A model generated the notes under the pieces. That model made no database searches and was not told the DNA's origin. It saw nothing but the letters and a program-made list of their open reading frames with translations. A stretch of DNA of 64,000 bases, taken from CAVYWD01 sp963772225 (lineage in GTDB: Bacteria > Myxococcota > Myxococcia > Myxococcales > UBA5297). Positions 42,101 through 52,756 of this stretch are shown piece by piece; position 1 is the first letter of the stretch, and each line of letters starts with the position of its first letter. A program made the translations under genes and the position numbers. Where the stretch lies: assembly GCA_963772225.1 (NCBI GenBank), contig CAVYWD010000006.1, forward strand, positions 24,708-88,707, in the 5' to 3' direction.

Positions 42101-42272
42101 AGTAGTCCTTGGGTTCCCAACGGTCGAGCGGGACCTCTCGGATGCTGTCCTTCCCGGACAGGACGTTGCGCCAGAACGCCTCGTTGTCCGGCGCGTCGGG
42201 CATGATCGACGCGATGCCCACGATGGCTGCCGCGCAATCGGCCGACTCGAGTCCAAGGTCTTCGCTTCGCAT
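33123..42272 (-). CDS. PUFA-synthase-like type I polyketide synthase, KS-AT-KS-ACPx5-KR-DH
   Basis: A 3049-residue megasynthase. KS1 (~13-460): active Cys in DAACASS, HGTST, KSQIGHLKSG. AT (~605-915): FPGQGSQYLG, GHSLGEYAAL, SHAFHT. A Ser/Thr/Pro linker follows. KS2 (~1075-1585): NAACAS, SHETYTPARGG, KGFTGHAMG. Five ACPs (~1679-2192) each carry LGIDTVKQ. KR (~2440-2720): VTGAAGGITS, DYSAAND. Double-hotdog DH (~2730-3000): FLRDHAIDGVPVLPG, YFHGPSYQVL. The layout resembles PfaA-type polyunsaturated fatty acid synthases, but with two KS domains and a fused DH. Thr replaces Ser at the phosphopantetheine site in all five ACPs. The AT motif GHSLGEYA cannot by itself tell malonyl specificity. No thioesterase or enoyl reductase is seen. 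It is likely co-transcribed with PPTase and carboxylase genes. Confidence 0.92.
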   Translation of the reverse strand: MRSEDLGLESADCAAAIVGIASIMPDAPDNEAFWRNVLSGKDSIREVPLDRWEPKDYYDPDPAAVDKTYCKIGAFVHGFAFDSARFRIPPRVAAAMDVAQQWALVLARAALQDAGHPDSGMDPERIGVILGNALGGELHERTSMRVMTPEVVHALEEVPEFALLPEATRRALAAGMLAKIRTRLPPITEDSMPGELGNVIAGRITNSLDLRGMNFTADAACASSLAALDAALAALAEKRVDAVVTGGVDRTMAPSTFVKFAKIGALSKDGSRPFDAGANGFVMGEGGALFVLRRLADAEKAGQKIYAVIRSVGAASDGKGKGITAPNPSGQLLALKRAYQIAGFSPATLGLIEAHGTSTRVGDVAEVETLANAFGNLNLPQRSIGLGSVKSQIGHLKSGAGAAGLLKAALALHHKVLPPTINVREPNAAIPFDKLPFFLVDRAQPWERPAGGLRRAAVSSFGFGGTNFHVVLEEHVPGLLSRKVQVQSGSLESGAVAAPRAQSSYASAPASAASTGRFNLVAGGAHAAELKQRLAAAIELAKSGAAPQVRAQDLAAPERVAFDYGNPAELEQRGKDALAALEKDLPPVWKALRARGIFRGSGPAQKTAFLFPGQGSQYLGMLKELRQRLPEVRATFDEADAAMANELPRRLNDYIYAAGEPEKADLELRETRVCQPAMLAADIAVLRALQARGFGPDFAMGHSLGEYAALVAAEALPLSDAIHAVSGRAREMANVSIADNGKMASIFAPGEIVQKVLAGIQGYVVAANVNSRNQTVIGGATGAVQAAVAQFEKLGIRAVPIPVSHAFHTEIVAAASSPLRRLLDSMPFSSPKVPLISNVTGEPYPTGPGALEKMKDLLGRQIASPVQFVKGIESLYAQGARIFVEVGPRKVLASFVEDVLGNKAVTLFTNQPRKGEVESFHEALSGLYAAGLGRPTEAAVAVELRAPTPAAVPAPPAVQAAAPAPAQAGAPAPALALSQTVAAAGAATAGGDFAALGMAIANLIQVGVQAYRGATAQPAPLAAAPAVPPPAVSSAAVSSAAVSSPSPSPSPSTSTSTSTSTPTSTSTHPSPVPAAPLKGSVVISGASVGLPGRNRRVFAEDNFEAMLRGETLIDSIDREAWGRMVDKNVVRLHKGSDGAAHFVAIDDPKDVLKLAGQRGQFDLVEEFGVEKERAEAFDITTKLGVAAAILALRDAGIPLVRRYRATSRGTWLPDRWVLPESFADETGVVFASAFPGMNSFIGEARRYYEDKGRRDELALLETLKQELQNGAGQAVEEKIAALKSEMEREPRYQFNRKFLFNILSMGHSQLAEILGARGPNTQVNAACASAAQAVGVAEDWIRTGRCRRVVVVSADDVTSREMIEWTGTGFLASGAASTEADVAKAALPFDRRRHGLIMGMGANGLVLEAEEAVRERGMRGIAEVVAIETANSAFHGSRLDVEHISQVMERLVSRVEAERSLNREEIASQGVFVSHETYTPARGGSASAEIQSLRRAFGPAASRLTIANTKGFTGHAMGAGVEESVAIKILETGRVPPVANLKEPDPELGDLRLSQGGHFPARFALRLAAGFGSQIVISLFQKIRGPKLADAAAYQRWLEAQSGRPGAKTFVENNALKVADDGPPPMPAAKSTWQFGEAPKLRAEVESGTVSAQVAAAVGAPSRPSEAKKAPAAKAASLAAAGADPVAEKVLELVSQKTGYPRDMLAMDLDLEADLGIDTVKQAEVFAELRTTFELPRREDLKLREYPTLKRIIELVRELKPDLGPAPAAAAAPEPSAPAAASVAAVDPVAEKVLELVSQKTGYPRDMLALDLDLEADLGIDTVKQAEVFAELRTTFELPRREDLKLREYPTLKRIIELVRELKPDLGPAPAAAAPALAPAPAPIAIAPAAVASAAVDPVAEKVLELVAQKTGYPREMLALDLDLEADLGIDTVKQAEVFAELRTTFELPRREDLKLREYPTLKRIIELVRELKPDLGPAPLAAAAAPAPAATVSAAAPAPAMAAPATGIDPVEEKVLELVAQKTGYPREMLALDLDLEADLGIDTVKQAEVFAELRTTFELPRREDLKLREYPTLKHIIGLVRELKPELGAAPQVAVAASPAPAPAPAPAAAAPAGADPVTERVLDLVAAKTGYPREMLAMDLDLEADLGIDTVKQAEVFAELRTSFSLPRRESLKLREYPTLARIIELVRELQREGSAAPASEAKSEAAATAPVKVVRRIPAPALRPELDLCKETGVRLESGARVAVIPDAKGVAGELKKRLKKRGVQALILSDGPVDAQLTALLAEGPIAGLFHLAALDAEPDLVSAEPSVAREVFDARVRRLYAAARALLPGLGHRESFLVAGTRLNGLHGFGEEPATAPAGGAVTGFVKAFARENPEALVKAVDFAASAKAGAVAEALIAEALRDPGAVEVGHAFGARHAIAFTTAEAGAPVAGLELTPETVFAVTGAAGGITSAILRDLAAAAKGGAFWLAGTAPLPDAASPDLAKLRDDRAALQREIFERLKAQGERATPAAVEKVLAGLERDLARLDAVRSLEALGAKVQYRALDVRDPAAVTAFVEEIKAAHGRIDVLVHGAGLEKSRMLADKGAEEFDAIFDIKALGLLNLLRAAREMPLGAVVSFTSVAGRFGNAGQTDYSAANDFVAKLTLALPRTFPKTRALALDWTAWAGAGMATRGSVPEMMRRAGIDMLPLEAGVPVVREELASGRAGEVVVAGNLGMLLAPKDPEGGLDLSLVARWHSERPQPMVGKVLKLDLYEGLVVETALDPAVEPFLRDHAIDGVPVLPGVMGLEGFAEAARLLAPGHRVSGFTDVRFEAPMKFHRQEARPATLRALVRRAGEKAIAADVTLSSMRPSPAGEVEVRHFSGTVRLSDEPASPRQTEPGSQLNGGNPREVKTADIYRIYFHGPSYQVLDQVEVTGEGARSQFRKDLPPALREKDSTLVSPRLIELCLQTAGVYEIGKTGRMALPSSIDRLVSYAPPSEDQALTAEVRPTGENGSLSFAARVVDAEGRVYLELDGYRTSALPTAIPGELVAPLRDAFTGNGT
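35690..37240 (-). repeat. Array of five tandem acyl-carrier-protein repeats
   Basis: Five ~80-residue carrier domains in the synthase are separated by 20-35-residue Ala/Pro-rich linkers, at a spacing of ~320-330 bases. Each contains DLDLEADLGIDTVKQAEVFA. Repeats 1-4 are almost identical and repeat 5 diverges (SFSLPRRESLKL). Such arrays raise product yield in PUFA synthases. The near identity points to recent amplification. Confidence 0.92.
39070..39184 (-). repeat. Hexanucleotide microsatellite in the synthase linker
   Basis: A run of GTTGAC hexamers, then GGCGAC and a 15-base unit (GACGAGACGGCAGCC), repeated in frame. It encodes alternating Ser-Thr, then Ser-Pro, in the linker between the AT and KS2. 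Multiples of 6 and 15 keep the frame, so length variation is tolerated. Confidence 0.85.
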
Positions 42273-42338
42273 TGACGGTCTCTCCGTAAGGGCGGTCCGC
42301 CTCGAGCGGGCCTTGAAGCTTCGTTCGGCAACGTCGAA

Positions 42339-42400
42339 CCCCTCAGCGAGGGTGCGGGTCTTAGGCGCCGGGCTTTCCGGACGGCGCCCTCGCTGGGGGG
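42339..42400 (-). promoter_or_regulatory. Long inverted repeat between acyl-CoA dehydrogenase and synthase
   Basis: 17-base arms (42339-42355 and 42384-42400, one mismatch) built on CAGCGAGGG/CCCTCGCTG enclose a second GGCGCC-containing hairpin. It lies in the 152-bp gap upstream of the synthase start. It could be an attenuator, partial terminator or regulator site; no U-tract follows on the minus strand. Confidence 0.5.
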
Positions 42401-42424
42401 TTGGGTCTTCTAGTCGATCCCGAG

Positions 42425-44074
42425 CTAGCTGGCCAATCGGCCTTCAGTGGACTCGCGCCCGGTCAGCTCCGCGGCAACCTCGTCCAGGTCCGACAGGAGG
42501 CCAGCCTGGGCCTCGTGGATCTGCGGGAGCTTGAGCCCGCGCTCCATCGAGGCGAGGTCGTCCTTCAGGTTGCAGCCGCGCAGCCACTTGATGGCCTCGT
42601 TCGCGACGTTCGCCGCGCTGTCCCGGGCGTAGATGCGCGCCATGGCCTTGCGCACCGGCGGGCTGAACCGGGCGTCGCCGCCGTCGACCACGGCTTTGGC
42701 GTAGACTCCAGCGGTCTCGGCTTGCATGGCGAGCTCGCCCAGGCGGAAGAGGACGTGCTGGTGGCGGGTGAGCCGCGCCGCCCGGGCGCGCTCGAAGAGC
42801 TCGCGCAGCGACTGGACGGCGAGGGCGGCGGCGCCGGCGCCCACCGAAGGGTCGCGGCGGTGGAGCTCGATGAGCTCTTCGGCCATCTTGCCGTAGTAGG
42901 CGCCCTGCGACTGCAGGTGGCTTCGCCAGCGATCGCGGCCGATGGTCCACTGCATGATTTCGCTCGTGCCCTCGTAGATGGTGGTGATTCGCACGTCCCG
43001 GCGGATCTTCTCGACCTCGTATTCGCGGACGTAGCCGTAGCCGCCGTGGGCTTGAATGGCGGCGTCGGCCGCAGCATTCCCGGCTTCGGTGGCACAAAGT
43101 TTGGAGATGGCGCCCTCGGTCTGCAACTCCTGCTCTCCGGAGTCCAGCCTGTCGGCGACGTGCTCGATATAGGCGCGCGCCGCGCCGAGGCGGACCGCGT
43201 GCGGGACGAGCAGCTTGTGGGTATAGGCCTGCTTGGCCGCGAGCGCGCTGCCGGCAGCGACGCGCTCCTTCGAATAGGCCACCGCGCGCTCCAGAGCGGC
43301 CTCTCCGCCGCCCAGGCCGAAGGCCGCGACCATGAGGCGCGTGTAGCCGAACACCGACTGCGCCTGCGCGAGCCCCTTGCCCTCGACGCCGCCGACGACG
43401 TTCTCGGCCGGGACCTCGACGTCCTCGAGCGCGAGCGACGAGGTGTTGGAGATGCGAATGCCGTGCTTGTCCTCGGGCTTTCCGGCGGAGAGTCCCTTGG
43501 TGCCCTTCTCCACGATGAAGAAGGTGGGGCCGGCTTCGGTGGAGGCGAGGATGGTGTAGAAATCGGCGTGGGAGCCATTGGTGATGAACTGCTTGCTGCC
43601 GTTGATTCGGTAGAAGGCCTTCCCGTCGCGCTCGAATCGGACCGCCTTGCTCTTGAGCGCGCCCAGGTCGCTGCCCACCGAGGGCTCGGTGACGCCGTAG
43701 GCCACCAGGAGCGACTCGCTGGCGACGCGGCTCATCCACTGGCGCTTCTGCTCCGGCGTGCCGCCGACGACGATGGGGTCGAGGCCCAGCGAGACCGCCA
43801 GGAATGCGGTCGCGAGCCCCAGGTCGATGCGGGCCATCGCCTCGCTGATGCGATAGACCTCGTAGGCCCCGCCGCCCACGCCGCCGAACTCCTCCGGGAT
43901 GTAGATGAGGTGGAGGCCGATCTCGGACATCAGCTGATGGATGACCTCCTTCGGAAACTCCTCGGTCACGTCCGCTTTCAGGCGCCAGCTCAGCGGCACG
44001 GCGCGCGCGGCGAACTGATGGAGGCTTTGGAGCATGGCGTCCAACGCTTCAGGGGCGATGGCACGTTGAGTCAT
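42425..44074 (-). CDS. Acyl-CoA dehydrogenase
   Basis: A 549-residue flavoenzyme from ATG 44074 with GAGG upstream. Acyl-CoA dehydrogenase landmarks in order: GVTEPSVGSDLGALKSKAV (FAD/substrate loop), FITNGSHADF, VFGYTRLMVAAFGLGGGEAA, and AIQAHGGYGYVREYEVEKI followed by ITTIYEGTSEIMQ. A C-terminal helical extension of ~130 residues resembles very-long-chain enzymes. It would oxidise acyl-CoA to enoyl-CoA with electrons passed to ETF. It lies upstream of the synthase on the same strand with a 152-bp gap containing a large hairpin, so it may belong to the same lipid module, for instance inserting a double bond. Confidence 0.9.
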   Translation of the reverse strand: MTQRAIAPEALDAMLQSLHQFAARAVPLSWRLKADVTEEFPKEVIHQLMSEIGLHLIYIPEEFGGVGGGAYEVYRISEAMARIDLGLATAFLAVSLGLDPIVVGGTPEQKRQWMSRVASESLLVAYGVTEPSVGSDLGALKSKAVRFERDGKAFYRINGSKQFITNGSHADFYTILASTEAGPTFFIVEKGTKGLSAGKPEDKHGIRISNTSSLALEDVEVPAENVVGGVEGKGLAQAQSVFGYTRLMVAAFGLGGGEAALERAVAYSKERVAAGSALAAKQAYTHKLLVPHAVRLGAARAYIEHVADRLDSGEQELQTEGAISKLCATEAGNAAADAAIQAHGGYGYVREYEVEKIRRDVRITTIYEGTSEIMQWTIGRDRWRSHLQSQGAYYGKMAEELIELHRRDPSVGAGAAALAVQSLRELFERARAARLTRHQHVLFRLGELAMQAETAGVYAKAVVDGGDARFSPPVRKAMARIYARDSAANVANEAIKWLRGCNLKDDLASMERGLKLPQIHEAQAGLLSDLDEVAAELTGRESTEGRLAS

Positions 44075-45002
44075 GAATGCCGGACCTCGTGAGAGAGAGA
44101 GTGACCCCGGTTTGCGCAAAAAAAGGTGTCGCGCCGCATTAAAGGAACTTCTGTTCGATCACTTCGTTCCAGCCTTCGATCAAATTGATCGACCGGCTGC
44201 GTCAGTCAGAGAGCTTCTCGCCGTCGTGCCTCGGAGGGTGTCGCGGTGCGTCGTCCTGCGGAAGGGCGACGGGTCAGGGCCTGGTAACGAAGGAGCGCGC
44301 CGCGCATCGTGCACGGGCTGGGCCGTTCTCGGCGGAGGCGGCTCTCTCAGTCCTTCAGGGGAGTTGGTGTGCCTGGGGGTGCGTAGGACGCGCGCCACCT
44401 GCGTAACGGCTTGCGCCACGGAAGGGGCGCGCGGAGGGCGGCGAGCGCCCGCCGAACAAAGGTCGTCGAACAGGCCAAGGGCCGAAGGTGACGCCCGGCT
44501 TCCGCGCGGGCCTCCATGAGAGAGAACGCCGGGAGCTCGACTCGCGCCAGCTGCGCCGCCCTCGGGGAGCGCGCTTGGGGAGCGCGGCCTGGGACATCTC
44601 CGGCCGGCCTGGAGGGAGCTCGTCTGAAGAGCGCCCCCCTTTGCCGCCGCACCTGGCGCCCGCGGCGAGGGCGGGGCCTACCGATAAGAAGGCGGGGCGA
44701 GGAGGCTGGGGCGATGCTCTCCGATAGTCCGCATCTGCGGTTCGGAGCCGACTTGTTGCAATTGACGGCGAGTCGCAAATAGGGTGAGGTGGGGCCCGTT
44801 CGTGCGATCACTGCCACGGAGGCGAGCTGGTCGATTTGTGCGCTGAAGGTCCCCCAGCTTACAGAGAAAATTGCCGATGTCTCACCCTCGACCCGGCTGG
44901 CTTCATGCCGGGTGCGCGCTGCTCAACTGCTTGTCCCAACGCCTACTCTCAGTTCGCCCGAGCCACCACAACCTCGGGCGGCGCTCATACCAGGAGTTAA
45001 CG
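44075..45002. other. Long intergenic region
   Basis: 928 bases between the divergent acyl-CoA dehydrogenase and pyrophosphatase genes. No open frame has both a ribosome-binding site and protein-like composition, and no tRNA or riboswitch fold was recognised. It probably holds promoters for both neighbours. Confidence 0.45.
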
Positions 45003-47483
<2,481 letters not shown>

Positions 47484-47493
47484 CGCGATTCAC

Positions 47494-47526
47494 GGGCCTT
47501 CCGCCGGCGAGCGCCGGCGGAGGCCC
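47494..47526 (+). terminator. GC-rich hairpin after hppA
   Basis: Arms GGGCCTTCCGCCGGC (47494-47508) and GCCGGCGGAGGCCC (47513-47526) pair with one bulge, 11 bases after the stop. No U-tract follows, so it may work as an I-shaped terminator or with Rho. Confidence 0.6.
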
Positions 47527-47597
47527 CGCCTCAGCTCAAAGAAGAAGTGCGGGGGCGCGGGCGACGTTCGCGCCCCTCGCGCTTCCAAAGGGGGTCC

Positions 47598-48266
47598 ATG
47601 GCACCGTCCGAGCTCGAGGAGAAAGTCCGCGCCGCGCTGGGGCAGCTGAAGGTGTTTCCGCTGCCGACGGCGGTCTTGCTCCCGGGGACGGCCATCGGCC
47701 TGCATGTCTTCGAGCCGCGCTACCGCGCACTCACGCGCGACGCGCTCGACGGCGACCGGGTCATCGCCATCCCCATGCTCGCGCCCGGCTGGGAGCCGGA
47801 GTACCACGGGCGGCCGCGCTTGAGGCCCGTGGCAGGAGCCGGGGTCATCGAGAAGGATGAGCGAATGGCCGACGGGCGGTACAACCTGCTCGTGCGCGGG
47901 GTCTTCCGCGTCCGGATCCTCGGCGAGCACTTCCAGATGCGGCCCTACCGCGAGGTTCAGGCGGAAGTGGCGCAGGAGACACCGCTGGAAGACGCGTTCG
48001 CGAGCGACACGCTGCGCCGGCTCCTGTTGCAGGTCTGCCAGGGCCTCCCTCGGGACAGCTCGTCGGCCCTCGCCCGCGAGGCCGCCCGGGCCAAAGACGG
48101 GGGGCGGCTCTGCGACGTCACGGCGGCCGCGCTCCTCGAGGAGCCCGCGGCGCTGCAGGCGGTGCTCGAGGGGCTCGACGTGCAGAAGAGGGTGGAGCTG
48201 CTCGTCGCGGAGCTCGGGCAGATGTTGCTGAAGCAGGGCGGAAGCGCTCCGAAGCTGCTGTCGTAG
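47598..48266 (+). CDS. LON substrate-binding domain protein
   Basis: A 222-residue protein from ATG 47598 with AAGGGGG upstream. It contains only the Lon N-terminal (PUA-like) domain: LKVFPLPTAVLLPGTAIGLH, VFEPRYRALTRDAL, GAGVIEKDERMADGRYNLLV, RGVFRVRIL. A helical C-terminal part follows. ATPase and protease domains are absent, as in the stand-alone LON-domain family of unknown function. The 3' end overlaps the convergent mutY gene by ~150 bases. Confidence 0.88.
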   Translation: MAPSELEEKVRAALGQLKVFPLPTAVLLPGTAIGLHVFEPRYRALTRDALDGDRVIAIPMLAPGWEPEYHGRPRLRPVAGAGVIEKDERMADGRYNLLVRGVFRVRILGEHFQMRPYREVQAEVAQETPLEDAFASDTLRRLLLQVCQGLPRDSSSALAREAARAKDGGRLCDVTAAALLEEPAALQAVLEGLDVQKRVELLVAELGQMLLKQGGSAPKLLS

Positions 48267-49329
48267 GTGGAACCGGTGCTCGAGCCGGAGCTCGCGCCCG
48301 CACGGCCTCGATGGCCTTTGCCATTGCCGTCGAAATGCCGAATTCGCGCAATTCCCCAAAGCGAACGAAGCGCAGCTCCGGATAAGGGCTGGCGGCGCGC
48401 TTCGACTGCAGACTGCGGTAGATGGCGAGCTTCAGATCGCGGTGCGTCAGAGTGCGCCGCACCTGGGCGATGGGCTCCAACCCCAGGGCGGCGAAGCCGA
48501 TGCTTTCGAGCGCGGATGCCGGCGCGCCGTCGCCGATTTCGATCGACGGGAGCTCCCAGAGTCCGCCGAACAGCCCTTTCTCGGTGCGCCTTCCGAGGAG
48601 AATGGCGCCATTTCGGACCACCGCGGCGCAGGCAAGGTCAAGGCGCTGGCGCTGGGCGCGGACTTTGGGCGCCGGGATTTGCGCTTGCAAGCCGCGGCGC
48701 CGGGCCCGGCAACCGGCGCCGATGGGGCATTCCTCGCAGCGGGGGCTCGCGGGGACGCAGACGAGGGCCCCGAGCTCCATCATGGCCTCGTTGAAGTCGC
48801 CCGGGCGCGCGGGGTCGAGGAGCGCCTGGGCTTCGCTCCAGAGCGTCTCGGCGACCGAGGCGAGGGGGGCCCTGAGGGCCAAGAGGCGCGCCAGGACCCG
48901 GGCGACGTTGCCGTCGACCACGGCCACGGGCTCTCCGAAGGCGATGGAGGCGACCGCCGCGGCGGTGTAGCGCCCGAAGCCGGGAAGCTCGCGCAGGCCG
49001 TCGGAGGTGCGGGGCATGCCGCCCTGCGCGATGGCCTGGGCGGCGCGGTGCAGGTTCCGGGCGCGCGAGTAGTAGCCGAGGCCGCTCCACAGCGTGAGCA
49101 CGTCGGAGAGCGGCGCCTCGGCCAGCGCCTTGGCGTCCGGGAAGCGGGCGAGGAAGCGCTGAAAGTAGGGGATGACCGTCGCCACCTGGGTCTGCTGGAG
49201 CATCACCTCCGAGAGCCAGACCGAGTACGGCTCGCGCGCGCGGCGCCACGGGAGGTCGCGGCGGTGCTCGTCGAACCAAAGGAGCAGGCGGGCGCGGAGC
49301 GCCGGGGCGTCGGGCGCGCGAAGGGTCAC
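48118..49329 (-). CDS. mutY: A/G-specific adenine DNA glycosylase MutY
   Basis: A 403-residue protein. The catalytic Glu lies in WLSEVMLQQTQVATVI, the helix-hairpin-helix is LPGFGRYTAAAVASIAFG, and the catalytic Asp is in AVVDGNVARV. The iron-sulfur loop is CVPASPRCEECPIGAGC (C-x6-C-x2-C-x5-C). A C-terminal Nudix-like 8-oxoG recognition domain (ILLGRRTEKGLFGGLWELPS) completes it. It removes adenine opposite 8-oxoguanine. GTG at 49329 overlaps the upstream M16 gene stop (GTGA), so translation is coupled. The last ~45 residues are Arg/Ala/Pro-rich and overlap the convergent LON-domain gene. Confidence 0.94.
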   Translation of the reverse strand: MTLRAPDAPALRARLLLWFDEHRRDLPWRRAREPYSVWLSEVMLQQTQVATVIPYFQRFLARFPDAKALAEAPLSDVLTLWSGLGYYSRARNLHRAAQAIAQGGMPRTSDGLRELPGFGRYTAAAVASIAFGEPVAVVDGNVARVLARLLALRAPLASVAETLWSEAQALLDPARPGDFNEAMMELGALVCVPASPRCEECPIGAGCRARRRGLQAQIPAPKVRAQRQRLDLACAAVVRNGAILLGRRTEKGLFGGLWELPSIEIGDGAPASALESIGFAALGLEPIAQVRRTLTHRDLKLAIYRSLQSKRAASPYPELRFVRFGELREFGISTAMAKAIEAVRARAPARAPVPPTTAASERFRPASATSARAPRRAAPPSSARRAPRAPPAAPRAPRGARPP

Positions 49330-50914
49330 TGCTCGAAGAGCTCGCTCGAGGGTTGCTCGGCGATCTGTGCGGCGGTGAGGCCGAGCGGGAACGAAAGGAT
49401 CTTCTGGTCCTCGGCGAGCACCTCGGCATCGGGCTTCTGGGCGGCGTAGTGCACCTGCGACGGCTCGCCCTGGACGATGGCCTGTACCAGCGGGGCAGGC
49501 TTCTGGGTGACGACCGCCATGCGCAGCTCGCCAGGCTTGACCCAGGTGGCGATGGCCCGGTTCACGTCCTCGAGCTTCAGGGTCTTGAGCGACTGTCGGA
49601 AGCCCTCGAGGGCGTGGCTCGTCCCGTAGAAGACGTCGTCCATGGCATAGCCGAGGCGTCGCATGGGGGTCTGTTCCCAGAGGAGCGTGTAGCCCGAGAG
49701 GAAGCCGGCCGCGGTCGCGAACTCGTCCTCGGTGATGCCGCTCTGGGCGGCGCGCTCGAGCTCGTAGCGGGCGGCGCGGATAGCGAAGAGCTCGTTTTGG
49801 GCGGCGACCGGCCGCAGCCAGACGGTGAAGTCCTGCTGGCGGCGGGCGATGTTGAGGCGCGCGAAGGTGCTGCCGTCCTCCTGAGAGAAGTGCTCGGGGT
49901 AGGCGTAGTCGCCATAGTTGAGGCCGCGCTTGAGGCGCAGCTCGCGCATCAGGCGGCCGTGGAACTGGCGGTGCTCGCCCAGGGCGCTGGCGGCGACCAT
50001 CATGGGGTAGAAGTCCGGGTCGCCGCGCTTGAGGGCGTAGGGGTAGCCCATGGAGATGGCGGTGGAGTCCGCCTCCTTTTGCACGAGGAGCGCGCGCGGC
50101 TCGGCGAGGGCGGGGGCCGGGAGGTCGACCAACGGCGGGCTCTTCTCGGGGAGCGCTGCCAGGCCCTCGGTGAGGAGCTTGGCGGCGCCCTCGTCGGCAG
50201 CGCCGCCGATGCCGATGAGCATGCGGTCCCGGGTGAAGACGCGCGCGGCGTGGGCCTTGGCGTCCTCCAGGGACGCGGACTTGAGGCCCTGGACCGTGCC
50301 GCCGACGAAGTGGGCGTACGGGTGGTCCCGCCACATCACGAGGTCGAGGGCCGCCTTGCCCAGGCGCTCGTCGTTGGCGGAGCGCAGGCCGCGGGTGATG
50401 CCCTGGAGGGCGTCGTCGCGCATGCGGGCGAGCTCGCGCGGGTCCCAGCGCGGGCGGGTGAGCGCGGCCACGAAGAGCGGGAGGTAGCGCTGGAGGTGGT
50501 CGACGTGGACGGTGCCCGAAAAGACGGTGAGCTCCTTGTCGGTCGCGACGTCGATGGAGGCCGCCATGGGGAAGAGGGCCTCGAGGAGCTGGGCGCTGGT
50601 GAGGTCCTCGGTGCCGCCCTCGGCGAGCATGCGGGCGGTGAGCGCAGTGAGGCCCTCCTTGCCCTTGGGGTCGTCGATGGAGCCGGCCTGGAAGGCGACG
50701 CGGACGACGACGAGCGGCGTGCCGGGCGAGGGGACCGAGACGAGGCGGCCTCCGAACTTGGGGGCGCCGACGCTGGCCGCCGGCAGGGGCGCGGCGGTGA
50801 GGCGGGGCTGAGGCGCCTGCGCGGCGGCGGGCGGGCTTCGGGCGGGCTTGGAGGCGGCGCAGGCGGCCAGGGCCAGGGCCAGGGTCAGCGCAGTGAGCGT
50901 GGCGATTCGGGGGA

Positions 50915-50918
<4 letters not shown>
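49326..50918 (-). CDS. M16-family non-catalytic peptidase partner, lipoprotein
   Basis: A 530-residue protein. GTG at 50918 overlaps the upstream gene stop. The signal peptide ends in a LALAAC lipobox. It has the M16 fold (VVVRVAFQAGSIDDPKGKEG, LTALTARMLAEGGTE), but the zinc motif HxxEH is absent: the place corresponding to it reads LTARMLAEGG. In bacterial M16 pairs one subunit is active and the other, like this one, supplies an Arg/Tyr-type substrate pocket; RLMRELRLKRGLNYGDYAY provides that. It probably assembles with the active M16 protein encoded just upstream, in the periplasm. Confidence 0.9.
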
Positions 50919-52381
<1,463 letters not shown>

Positions 52382-52756
52382 GCGTGCCTCCTAGGGGCTT
52401 CGAGGGCTGGGGAAAGGTGCTTGAACGGCGGCGCGGGCGCAAGGGGAACGGTGCAAAGGCGAAGCGGGGTGGGGGCGGGATGGCTCCGAGATGGGCACCC
52501 AGATGCGCTGCGCGGCGGAGGAGAGAGCCCAACGTGGCAGCCACGGAGGCCTTCGGCGGCAAGGCATCGATGATTCGCCGGGCCGAGCTCGCAGTGGTCT
52601 CCCGTCGCCACCGGCGACCAAAGCCTCGCGTCGGCGAGGCTGATCGCCTTTGGGGCTCCGGGAGAGCTATGGCGCGGTGGAGATCCAGTTCTCCCGCCAC
52701 CCCGGAGAGTCTTCGGCGGACCCGGCGGCTTTCATCGTCGCAGGAGGGGTCGCCAA
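52382..52756. other. Intergenic region
   Basis: 375 bases between the lectin-lipoprotein stop and the M16 start. Nothing recognisable apart from the expected promoter zone for the M16 operon. Confidence 0.4.

Noticed and set aside
33123..42272. Very long open frames on the plus strand opposite the synthase and carboxylase
   Set aside because: High GC content suppresses stops in the antisense frame; translations lack domains, while the minus strand carries complete catalytic motifs.
44075..45002. Several 70-150-residue open frames in the long intergenic region
   Set aside because: Low-complexity Arg/Pro-rich translations without ribosome-binding sites or family motifs.
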